A stretch of 6,454 nucleotides of DNA, taken from positions 1-6,454 of the forward strand of contig JAEZAF010000116.1 of NCBI GenBank assembly GCA_023430545.1, written 5' to 3'. The position numbers and the translations under genes are program-made. This stretch comes from Chloroflexota bacterium (lineage in GTDB: Bacteria; Chloroflexota; Anaerolineae; Aggregatilineales; Phototrophicaceae). Of the stretch, positions 1 to 5,077 are shown in pieces (position 1 is the stretch's first letter; every line of letters starts with the position of its first letter). A model generated the notes under the pieces. That model did not search any database. It had not been told where the DNA came from and saw nothing but the letters and a program-made list of their open reading frames with translations.

Positions 1-1551
1 CACCGTCTGTACTGTATCCGAGAAGTTCAGGACGACCAGCACCGTTTGCGTGTCCGTCGAACGCAGGAAGGCGACACACTCGTCGTGCGGACTCAGTGCT
101 TCGTATTCCCCTTCGACCAGTGCCGGAGTCGCCTTCCGCACGCGCAGCATCCGTCGGTAGAAGTTGAGCATCGAGTCCGGATCGTCCTGCTGCGCTGCCA
201 CGCTGACGCCATGCTCGTGATTCGGATGCACCGGCAGCCAGGTTGTTACCCCTTCGGGACTAAAACCTGCGTTGGCTTCGGCGCTCCACTGTAAAGGCGT
301 GCGGCAGCGGTCGCGTGTGGTCGTCATGACAGCGGCCAGCGCCTCGCGATGCGACCACTTCAGCTTTTCCGTCAGCACCTCATACCGGCTGATTGCCGCC
401 ATATCGCGGATCTGATCCAGATGCGACAGCGTCAGATCGACCATGCCGATCTCTTCGCCGTTATACAGGAACGGCGTCCCCTTGAGCGTCAGCATCAGTG
501 CCAGATGCAGCCGCGCCCGTTCCGCGTCATGACTGCCATCAGCATAATGGGACCATACCCGCGAGACATCGTGATTGCCGAGTGTATTGCACGGCCATGC
601 CCCTGCCGGAAGCTCGGCCAGCCGCCGTTCCTGATTGGCGTAGATGTGCTTGGGAGTCAGGCGTTCCACCTTCATCAGCGGGAAGTTGAACACCAGATGC
701 AGCTCGTCATCCCCTTCGCCGTGATACAGCACATCGTCATCTTCACCCACCAGCACACGGTCGCCGGGATATTCGTCGATCAGGGCGCGCAGTTCCTTCA
801 TCAGCTCGTGTACACCCGGCTGCTGTACCTGATGCCGCATCAGTTCTTCCCACTCTTTTTCCCCGAAGCCGTGACCGTCGGCGATACGCTCGGTCGGGAT
901 CGGCAGCGTGTGATCCGGCATGTCCGGATGCTCGTAGATCGTCGCGATCGCATCCAGCCGGAAGCCATCGACGCCCATATCCAGCCAGAAGCGCACCGCA
1001 TCCCACATGGCCTGCTTCACTTCGGGATTGCGCCAGTTGAGGTCCGGCTGTTCCTTCAGAAAGGCGTGATAGTAATACTGGTCGGTCGCGGCGTCGTATT
1101 CCCATGCAGAGCCGCCGAAGATCGACGCCCAGTTATTCGGCGGGCCGTCGTCGCGCCCATCCCGCCAGATGTACCAGTCGCGCTTCGGGTTATCGCGGCT
1201 GGAGCGTGACTCGATGAACCACGGGTGTTGGTGCGACGAGTGATTCATCACCAGATCGAGGATCACCCGAATCCCGCGCTGGTGTGCTTCATCCAGAAAG
1301 GTCCTGAAGTCGTCCAGCGTGCCGTACTCCGGCCCGACATCGCTGTAATCGGAGATATCGTAGCCGCAGTCGAGGAACGGGGAAGGGTAATGCGGCGAAA
1401 GCCACAGCGCGTCGATCCCCAGATCACGCAGATAATCCAGCCGCGAGGTGATCCCCGGAAAATCCCCGATGCCGTCGCCGTTGCCATCGGCAAAGCTGCG
1501 CGGATAGATCTGGTAAAACACGGCCTGCTGCCACCATTTCAGGTCTGCCAT
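1..1551 (-). CDS. GH13 alpha-glucosidase / oligo-1,6-glucosidase, 3' end cut by window edge
   Basis: Intracellular-type glycoside hydrolase family 13 enzyme that removes glucose from the ends of short malto- or isomalto-oligosaccharides. The minus strand is open for 517 codons from ATG (1551-1549) to the window edge, with no stop. Seen in order: a Ca-site-like loop DGNGDGIGD (residues 22-30), region I DLVMNH (99-104), the alpha-glucosidase signature QPDLNW (168-173), region II GFRLDA with nucleophile D200, acid/base E270 in VGEDD, region IV NHD (326-328), and RTPLQW (417-422). No signal peptide is visible. The start is set by AGGAAGAAGG about 7 bases upstream and by the family N-terminus (WWQQAVFYQIYPRSF). 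Full-length relatives are usually about 530-560 residues, so only a short C-terminal piece is missing. A201 follows the nucleophile; family work links Val here to alpha-1,6 and Ala/Thr to alpha-1,4 preference, so maltase-like activity is the better guess. Family certain, substrate inferred. Confidence 0.95.
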   Translation of the reverse strand, partial: MADLKWWQQAVFYQIYPRSFADGNGDGIGDFPGITSRLDYLRDLGIDALWLSPHYPSPFLDCGYDISDYSDVGPEYGTLDDFRTFLDEAHQRGIRVILDLVMNHSSHQHPWFIESRSSRDNPKRDWYIWRDGRDDGPPNNWASIFGGSAWEYDAATDQYYYHAFLKEQPDLNWRNPEVKQAMWDAVRFWLDMGVDGFRLDAIATIYEHPDMPDHTLPIPTERIADGHGFGEKEWEELMRHQVQQPGVHELMKELRALIDEYPGDRVLVGEDDDVLYHGEGDDELHLVFNFPLMKVERLTPKHIYANQERRLAELPAGAWPCNTLGNHDVSRVWSHYADGSHDAERARLHLALMLTLKGTPFLYNGEEIGMVDLTLSHLDQIRDMAAISRYEVLTEKLKWSHREALAAVMTTTRDRCRTPLQWSAEANAGFSPEGVTTWLPVHPNHEHGVSVAAQQDDPDSMLNFYRRMLRVRKATPALVEGEYEALSPHDECVAFLRSTDTQTVLVVLNFSDTVQTV

Positions 1552-1740
1552 AAATAAGTGTCCTTCTTCCTGTCGTTTAAGTTTGTGATCTCACTTTGCA
1601 GAATTGGGCTGCTGGCGGAAAAGTGTAGCATATCCCGTCCGCGATTCTTTCGCCTTCAGATGCCAGCGTCAGCACTATACTGGGCAAAGCAGAATCAGTG
1701 CTGCACCTTTTCAACCACGCTTTATAAGGAGAAAACGTTC
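1552..1740. promoter_or_regulatory. Divergent control region between alpha-glucosidase and carbonic anhydrase
   Basis: This 189-bp region separates two divergent start codons and must hold both promoters. For the rightward gene, TATACT (1676-1681) is a good -10 but no clear -35 lies 16-18 bp before it. The same spot read leftward gives TATAGT (1680-1675), also without a good -35. A near-palindrome GTGA-TC-TCAC (1585-1594) sits 34-43 bases upstream of the alpha-glucosidase start and could be an operator for a sugar-responsive repressor; this is inference only. No reading frame here looks genuine. Confidence 0.4.
1726..1731 (+). promoter_or_regulatory. Ribosome binding site that sets the carbonic anhydrase start
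   Basis: AAGGAG lies 9 bases before ATG 1741. The frame stays open back to 1558, but only the 1741 start has this site and puts a signal peptide at the N-terminus, so the longer version is rejected. Confidence 0.85.
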
Positions 1741-2562
1741 ATGCTGTACCTCAGAATTTCCCGCATCCCGCTGCGGATGCCTGTTTTATTCCTTTTGTTG
1801 GCAGGACTGCTGTTATCCGGGGCTGTGAGCCTCGCGCAGCAAGACGAGCACGGGGAAGGTGATAAGCCCATTCACTGGACATACGAAGGCGAAGAAGGCC
1901 CCGATCACTGGGGAGACCTGAGTCCGGAATTCGCGCTGTGCAGCACCGGCCTTGCCGAGTCACCAATCGACCTTACCGGCACAACCGCGCTGAATCTCTC
2001 CGACATCGAATTCGATTACACCGAGACGGCCATCAGCATCTTCAATAACGGCCACACCATTCAGGTCAATGTCGATGAAGGCAGCACCATCACCTATAAC
2101 GGCCTGACGTACACGCTGCTTCAGTTCCACTTCCATCGTCCCAGCGAGCACACCGTCGATGGCGAGCACGCCGACATGGAGATTCACTTCATCCATCAGG
2201 ATACACGCAGCACTAATCTGGCGGTGGTGGGTGTGCTGCTGGTCGCCGGTGATCCTGAAAACGAGACCGGCGGCGAAGCCTATGCGCCGATCTTCGATCA
2301 TCTGCCAGCCGAGACAGGGGAGCCGGAAGTCGTCGGTGAGGCGCTGGACCTCAACACACTGCTGCCGGAAGACCGCCGCTATACCACCTATAACGGATCG
2401 CTCACCACACCGCCATGCAGCGAGATCGTCCGCTGGCTGGTGCTGGCCGAACCGGTAGAACTCTCCGTTGAGCAGATTGACGCCTTCGCCGACATCCACG
2501 AGATGAATGCCCGTCCGGTACAGCCCCTCAATGGTCGCGATCTGCTGACGGACAGCAACTAA
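1741..2562 (+). CDS. Secreted alpha-class carbonic anhydrase
   Basis: Zinc enzyme that interconverts CO2 and bicarbonate outside the cytoplasm. The product has 273 residues. Residues 1-32 form a signal peptide: basic start, a Leu-rich core (about 14-28), and likely cleavage after SLA (30-32). The mature chain follows the family pattern: HWTYEGEEGPDHWGDL (45-60), SPIDL (74-78), NNGH with H105 matching the proton-shuttle His64 of human CA II, zinc ligands H130 and H132 in QFHFH and H149 in MEIHF, E136 in SEHTVD (Glu106 equivalent), and SLTTPP with T222 as the Thr199 equivalent. C67 and C226 sit where bacterial alpha-CAs form a disulfide, which agrees with export. All key residues are present and the length is normal, so the enzyme should be active. 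It appears monocistronic: it has its own SD and a terminator directly downstream. There is no lipobox cysteine. A general role in inorganic carbon supply or pH handling is likely. Confidence 0.96.
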   Translation: MLYLRISRIPLRMPVLFLLLAGLLLSGAVSLAQQDEHGEGDKPIHWTYEGEEGPDHWGDLSPEFALCSTGLAESPIDLTGTTALNLSDIEFDYTETAISIFNNGHTIQVNVDEGSTITYNGLTYTLLQFHFHRPSEHTVDGEHADMEIHFIHQDTRSTNLAVVGVLLVAGDPENETGGEAYAPIFDHLPAETGEPEVVGEALDLNTLLPEDRRYTTYNGSLTTPPCSEIVRWLVLAEPVELSVEQIDAFADIHEMNARPVQPLNGRDLLTDSN

Positions 2563-2600
2563 AGGGCAGGCCCTGTCCCTGCCTCTCACGTGTTTTGTAG

Positions 2601-2643
2601 GGACAACGCCTGAACATGCTTGCATGTCGTTGTCCGGGTTTTT
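2601..2643 (+). terminator. Intrinsic terminator after carbonic anhydrase
   Basis: GGACAACG (2601-2608) pairs with CGTTGTCC (2628-2635). Inside it ACATG (2614-2618) pairs with CATGT (2623-2627) around a CTTG loop, leaving a 5-base bulge (2609-2613) on one side. GGG and then TTTTT (2639-2643) follow. A smaller 6-bp hairpin, GGCAGG (2565-2570) with CCTGCC (2578-2583), precedes it right after the stop codon but lacks a T-run. Confidence 0.85.
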
Positions 2644-2783
2644 CGTGAGATTTAATGGAAATACCTACCCTTAAAAGGACTGGGGGATGAGATTTTAAGT
2701 ATCAAAACACACACCGCCGCTGTTTCCGATCCCCTTAGACTCTCGTGAACCGTTAAGAAATGTTAAAATCAGCATCGAACCGC

Positions 2784-2812
2784 TTGACATCCTTGTGATT
2801 ATGTGTGATCCT
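2784..2812 (+). promoter_or_regulatory. Sigma70-type promoter of the HTH operon
   Basis: A perfect -35 TTGACA (2784-2789) is followed after exactly 17 bp by GATCCT (2807-2812), a weak -10 (3/6) directly preceded by TGT (2804-2806), the extended -10 arrangement. AT-rich DNA with two GTTAA words (2752-2767) lies just upstream and could act as an UP element. The start point would fall near 2819, giving a leader of about 20 bases that contains the SD. Confidence 0.6.
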
Positions 2813-2818
2813 AGTGAC
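2794..2818 (+). repeat. Helically phased direct repeats over the HTH promoter (possible operator)
   Basis: TGTGAT occurs at 2794-2799 and again at 2804-2809, one helical turn apart. A weaker copy AGTGAC follows at 2813-2818, so GTGA recurs at 10- and 9-bp steps. The repeats cover the promoter spacer, the extended -10 and the start-point region. Excisionase-type winged-helix proteins bind tandem direct repeats cooperatively, so autorepression by the downstream gene is a reasonable inference, not something shown. Confidence 0.4.
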
Positions 2819-2839
2819 GTGTAGAAAGGAAGGTTCAAA

Positions 2840-3058
2840 ATGTCGGATAACGCAAACAGACTACGGATTGAACCTGGTGCCGTCTACTCGAGACAGGAAG
2901 CGGCAGAGGCTTTAGGCATTAGCCTCAGCACGCTGAAGCGATTGATCAGTAAAGGCCATCTTAAAATCAGTAAGCCGAGCGGTATGCGTCGGGTGTTTAT
3001 CACCGGCGAAAGCATCCTTGCGATGCTGGATGATACCGCTGTGGAAAAAGGCGCTTAA
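2840..3058 (+). CDS. Small excisionase/MerR-type helix-turn-helix DNA-binding protein
   Basis: The 72-residue product consists almost entirely of one winged helix-turn-helix of the excisionase-family type. First helix at about 17-25 (SRQEAAEAL), turn GIS (26-28), recognition helix about 29-37 (LSTLKRLIS), basic wing about 39-55 (GHLKISKPSGMRR then VFIT) and a closing helix about 56-65. There is no effector-binding domain, so it is probably a DNA-architecture protein or simple transcription factor. The start is firm: AAGGAAGG (2826-2833) lies 6 bases before the ATG. It is the first gene of an operon behind the 2784 promoter, and the next gene starts 3 bases after its stop, which suggests coupled translation. 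No integrase or recombinase is in the window, so calling it an excisionase would go too far; regulation of its own operon is equally likely. Confidence 0.85.
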   Translation: MSDNANRLRIEPGAVYSRQEAAEALGISLSTLKRLISKGHLKISKPSGMRRVFITGESILAMLDDTAVEKGA

Positions 3059-3061
3059 CCC

Positions 3062-3616
3062 ATGTTGTCCGCTGTGCTTTTCCGGTTAAACAACCAACCG
3101 AATAAGCCGATTTCAACCCTTACCGAGGGTGGATTCCGCCTGCTGAACGGCGATTATCGTTTCGATGATCGGCGTCCTGACGCGCGCCTCCTCTCCACGG
3201 ATTCTGCTGCCACGTTCGCCGCCGCTGCTGCCGCCGCGAATGTCGCCGGTGTCTGGGTTGAAATACCGTTCCGCACGGAACACAGCACAGCGGCACTGCA
3301 GGACGGCGCTTTTGGCGACGCACGTCGGGCTTACCAGCGTGAAGACCGTCATCGCTACGAAGGCATCGTGATCGAAATCGATGTCGTCATCGGTGGCGAT
3401 AGTCGTACCGCCGATGAACCCGCCGCCGTGAAGAACGCCGCTGGTTACGACGCCGATAATCCCGCCTCAGACGCCGGATGGTCGGAGCCCTGGATGGAAG
3501 GTCCGGAACACAACGAATTCAACATTACTGCCGGATACGCACTGACGAAGCTTAACAATCGCAGAGATCGGTCTCGAAGTAGGGGACGCTACAAGGATCG
3601 CCTCAGGCCTGCATAG
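3062..3616 (+). CDS. Unrecognised 184-residue protein, second gene of the HTH operon
   Basis: I do not recognise this protein. The codons keep a G/C-rich third position and a coding-like pattern through most of the frame, the start lies 3 bases after the HTH gene stop, and A-rich AAAAAGG (3045-3051) inside that gene can serve as SD with a 10-base spacer. Visible parts: a hydrophobic start (MLSAVLF), an Ala-rich stretch (49-59), a possible beta segment VAGVWVEIPF (61-70), a second one GIVIEIDVVI (101-110), an acidic and Gly/Asp-rich section (111-150), and a very basic tail rich in Arg (167-182) that could bind nucleic acid. No transmembrane segment or clear signal peptide. A GGCCT/AGGCC hairpin overlaps the stop codon and the operon terminator lies 80 bases on. 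Pairing with a DNA-binding protein suggests a shared role, for example regulator plus effector, but nothing shows which. Confidence 0.6.
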   Translation: MLSAVLFRLNNQPNKPISTLTEGGFRLLNGDYRFDDRRPDARLLSTDSAATFAAAAAAANVAGVWVEIPFRTEHSTAALQDGAFGDARRAYQREDRHRYEGIVIEIDVVIGGDSRTADEPAAVKNAAGYDADNPASDAGWSEPWMEGPEHNEFNITAGYALTKLNNRRDRSRSRGRYKDRLRPA

Positions 3617-3695
3617 GCCCGGGCGCGAGATACGCAGCGCACCTCGACGAGTTCCCAGGTATCGCAAACGCGAAAGCACAAGCGAAGCACAAACG

Positions 3696-3739
3696 GGGAC
3701 GTGAGACTGATGAAATTAGGCTCACGTCCCTTTTGTTTT
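3696..3739 (+). terminator. Strong intrinsic terminator closing the HTH operon
   Basis: GGGACGTGAG (3696-3705) pairs perfectly with CTCACGTCCC (3721-3730) around a 15-base loop, followed by TTTTGTTTT (3731-3739). There is no T-run on the other strand, so it works rightward. It separates the two-gene operon from the next gene. Confidence 0.9.
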
Positions 3740-3758
3740 CCTGAACATGCTGGCCTGA

Positions 3759-3782
3759 TGATCGACTGAACGACAGCGATCA
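3759..3782 (+). promoter_or_regulatory. Dyad/hairpin upstream of the 3821 gene
   Basis: TGATCG (3759-3764) and CGATCA (3777-3782) are perfect inverse copies; inside them CTG (3766-3768) pairs with CAG (3774-3776) around AACGA, leaving A3765 bulged. The element lies between the operon terminator and the next start and lacks a T-run. It could be an operator or a leader hairpin. No convincing -35/-10 pair is visible beside it. Confidence 0.35.
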
Positions 3783-3820
3783 CACAGCACACATTGCGCG
3801 ATATGCCGAGGGATAACCTG

Positions 3821-4255
3821 GTGAACAACATCATATCCAATGCCGACACGAACGACCTTGAGCTGATATATAACGGGGATCGCCTGGGCGATCTCCTTGA
3901 ACTGCTGGATGATCTGCACAGCGCCGCCAGCGAGAATACCCTTCAGCACTTTATTTCTCTGGGGGAGCAGGATGTCCTCGGGATGCTGAAGGAACTGGTC
4001 TACACAGCGCAGGAGACGATCAGCGAGATCGAAGCCAACCGTACACAGCGGGCCGCACGTAAGCCCGGACGCCAGTCGCGGCGTCAGATGACTGAGCAGA
4101 ACGGTCGAGCGAATGGACAGGCCGCTCAGCCGCTGCCAGCCAACATCGTGCAGTTCAGTGATCATTTCGCGCAGCACATTGTTCAGGTAGAGGATGCACC
4201 CACTGCGGACACGCATCAGCCAGCCTCTGGCACACGCCATGCATGCAGCTCCTGA
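3821..4255 (+). CDS. Unrecognised protein with helical acidic N-half and basic linker
   Basis: I do not recognise the family. The frame is open from TTG 3794, with an ATG at 3803, but neither has an SD. GAGGGA (3808-3813) lies 7 bases before GTG 3821, so I take the GTG, giving 144 residues; the 3803 ATG (150 residues) is the alternative. Residues 1-72 are acidic and probably helical, with regular leucines (DLELIYNGDRLGDLLELLDD at 11-30, then a helix through DVLGMLKELVYTAQETISEI at 51-70) that could make a small helical bundle or an oligomerising segment. Residues 73-90 are basic (Arg-rich, RKPGRQSRR), and 91-144 are polar, Gln/Ala-rich and likely disordered. It has neither a signal peptide nor a membrane span. 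It follows a strong terminator and so needs its own promoter. Helical domain plus basic linker fits a DNA-associated or partner-binding accessory protein, but this is inference. Confidence 0.6.
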   Translation: MNNIISNADTNDLELIYNGDRLGDLLELLDDLHSAASENTLQHFISLGEQDVLGMLKELVYTAQETISEIEANRTQRAARKPGRQSRRQMTEQNGRANGQAAQPLPANIVQFSDHFAQHIVQVEDAPTADTHQPASGTRHACSS

Positions 4256-4286
4256 ACGGTTCGATAATGTGTGTTTTACATCATGT

Positions 4287-4382
4287 GTTTCACCAGGCCT
4301 GAGGCGAACCCGTCACAATGAAACGGGCCGCGCACAGGAATTCTGAAATCAGTGGGAACGTTTCAGGCCTGTCAAACGTCAC
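4287..4382. repeat. Imperfect direct repeat built around GGCCTG
   Basis: Copy 1 (4287-4316) and copy 2 (4360-4382) share the ordered blocks GTTTCA, GGCCTG, AAC and GTCAC, with short insertions in copy 1. Both contain the palindrome CAGGCCTG (4294-4301 and 4364-4371). A third CAGGCCTG lies at 3604-3611, next to the stop codon of the 184-residue gene. No transposon or phage end is recognised. Confidence 0.35.
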
Positions 4383-4522
4383 TCTTTGTAGAGTGGCACA
4401 GTTACACTCTCAACTAACAGAACCACAGCAATTCAGAACGGCAGTAGTACCAGCATCACGGAAGCATCGCAGTAGGTTGATATTGGCTTTATCAAAGAAA
4501 CAAAAAAGAAAGGGAGGCGCTG

Positions 4523-4669
4523 ATGTACTCTGATCACGGTTCGCCTCATGGGTTGAGGCGCAAAAGTTCGAATGGGTTCCCGGTAACATTGCGGCCCGAA
4601 TCGTTATGTACGTCACGGCATGATCCCGGCTTCAGTCGCTGGATGAGCTGCATGGGATGCATAAAGTGA
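4523..4669 (+). CDS. Possible 48-residue small protein with strong ribosome binding site
   Basis: AGGGAGG (4511-4517) lies 5 bases before ATG 4523, the best SD in this stretch. The ATG overlaps the stop of an upstream coding-like frame in a TGATG arrangement (4521-4525), as in coupled genes. The product (MYSDHGSPHGLRRK to the end at SCMGCIK) is polar with three cysteines near its end and matches nothing I know. Its codons look less coding-like than those of the overlapping frame that reads KFEWVPGNIAARIVMYVTA (4564-4620). So the start signal may be real while the gene has since been broken by a frameshift. Confidence 0.25.
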   Translation: MYSDHGSPHGLRRKSSNGFPVTLRPESLCTSRHDPGFSRWMSCMGCIK

Positions 4670-4944
4670 CCCGATCGGAGATTCGGCGCTCGATAGTACG
4701 AGTCGAGGCGAAGATCTCATGAATGAAAGTTCAGACCATGCAGGCGGCGATAAACGTCACCTGCGAAGAAGCTGTAAAGGCTGCCGCTCTCAGCAAGGCG
4801 CGTGCAGTTTGGTCAGCAGAAGTAAGACACAGTACCAGAGACTCTGGCGTTACACAGTAACACGCAAGGCGCAATACACAGGCGAAAGCGGTGGAATGCA
4901 TCAACGGTCAGGTAAACCCTGGCTGCGATCATCACACGTTCCGA
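4534..4944 (+). pseudogene. Coding-like frame interrupted by stops (candidate decayed gene)
   Basis: One frame shows a purine-first, pyrimidine-last codon tendency and protein-like segments but is cut by TGA 4621, TGA 4720 and TAA 4858. In order the pieces include SWVEAQKFEWVPGNIAARIV, LDELHGMHKVTRSEIRRSIV, AAINVTCEEAVKAAALSKAR and RRNTQAKAVECINGQV. The second is basic and helix-like, the third Ala-rich and helical. Stops overlap possible restarts (ATGA at 4620-4623; ATG 4719 and ATG 4723 around the second TGA). Either one gene has decayed or these are tiny coupled genes. I cannot name the ancestral family. Confidence 0.3.
4723..4860 (+). CDS. Possible 45-residue small protein, or fragment of the decayed frame
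   Basis: From ATG 4723, one base after a TGA (4720-4722) in the same frame, 45 codons run to TAA 4858. The product begins MKVQTMQAAINV, continues as an Ala/Glu/Lys-rich helix (CEEAVKAAALSKARAVWSAE) and ends polar. Codon pattern is good for the first two thirds. GAGG (4705-4708) lies 14 bases upstream, too far for a standard SD, so initiation may depend on restart after the TGA. It may equally be a remnant of a longer broken gene. Confidence 0.3.
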   Translation: MKVQTMQAAINVTCEEAVKAAALSKARAVWSAEVRHSTRDSGVTQ

Positions 4945-4973
4945 TAGGGGTGTTGGCTCGTCCCGCTTTCGCC
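4881..4973. repeat. 11-bp inverted repeat
   Basis: GGCGAAAGCGG (4881-4891) is the exact reverse complement of CCGCTTTCGCC (4963-4973), enclosing 71 bp. Within it CAGG/CCTG (around 4910-4921) could form a small stem. There is no T-run, so it is not a terminator. It could be the closing stem of a structured RNA, or chance. Confidence 0.3.
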
Positions 4974-5077
4974 ACTTTAATCCACACAACCACCTGATGA
5001 TGCGCTTCAGTCTCCTCGCCTGACCTCTGTTCATCGTTATAAAATTCATTCATATTCTTATTTCATTGGGAAACATC

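Larger units (their letters stand above)
4256..5065. other. About 810 bp without a convincing intact gene
   Basis: No frame gives a recognisable full-length protein. The stretch holds coding-like fragments in changing frames, two short frames with start signals (4523 and 4723), an imperfect repeat (4287-4316 and 4360-4382) containing CAGGCCTG, a small hairpin CACTCT-TTGT-AGAGTG (4380-4395), and an 11-bp inverted repeat (4881-4891 with 4963-4973). Codon choice in the first third (TTA, CTA, AGA, ATA) differs from the flanking genes. No tRNA, rRNA or CRISPR pattern was seen. A decayed accessory gene region or a cluster of tiny genes are both possible. Confidence 0.5.

Noticed and set aside
349..1209. 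Long open frame on the plus strand (286 codons)
   Set aside because: It lies opposite the alpha-glucosidase, whose minus-strand frame carries all GH13 catalytic motifs; this is a shadow frame with no domain.
1558..1740. N-terminal extension of the carbonic anhydrase frame
   Set aside because: No SD at the upstream start, and it would bury the signal peptide; AAGGAG points to ATG 1741.
1960..2625. Minus-strand frame of 221 codons opposite the carbonic anhydrase
   Set aside because: Shadow of a certain gene; it also begins inside the terminator hairpin.
2655..2690. Tiny frame starting MEIPTLKR before the HTH promoter
   Set aside because: Eleven codons, no SD, and it lies just downstream of a terminator.
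2609..3751. Twelve-base word CCTGAACATGCT present at 2609-2620 and 3740-3751
   Set aside because: About one 12-base repeat is expected by chance in a window this long, and the flanks do not match.
3722..4240. Minus-strand frame of 172 codons
   Set aside because: Opposite the 3821 gene, which has an SD and a better codon pattern; the minus frame ends within the terminator and matches no family.
4318..4533. Plus-strand frame of 71 codons
   Set aside because: No SD, rare-codon-rich content, and no protein-like pattern; another frame looks more coding-like over its second half.
4565..4580. GTTCGAAT resembling a tRNA T-loop
   Set aside because: Flanking bases do not form a T-stem and no acceptor, D or anticodon arms are found.
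4719..4997. Plus-strand frame of 92 codons
   Set aside because: GAGG at 4705-4708 is 10 bases upstream, but codon pattern favours the overlapping 4723 frame; the product is a low-information Arg/Ser/Thr mix.
4813..5049. Minus-strand frame of 78 codons
   Set aside because: Arg-rich start without SD, no recognised domain, and it overlaps the likely promoter area of the RidA-like gene.
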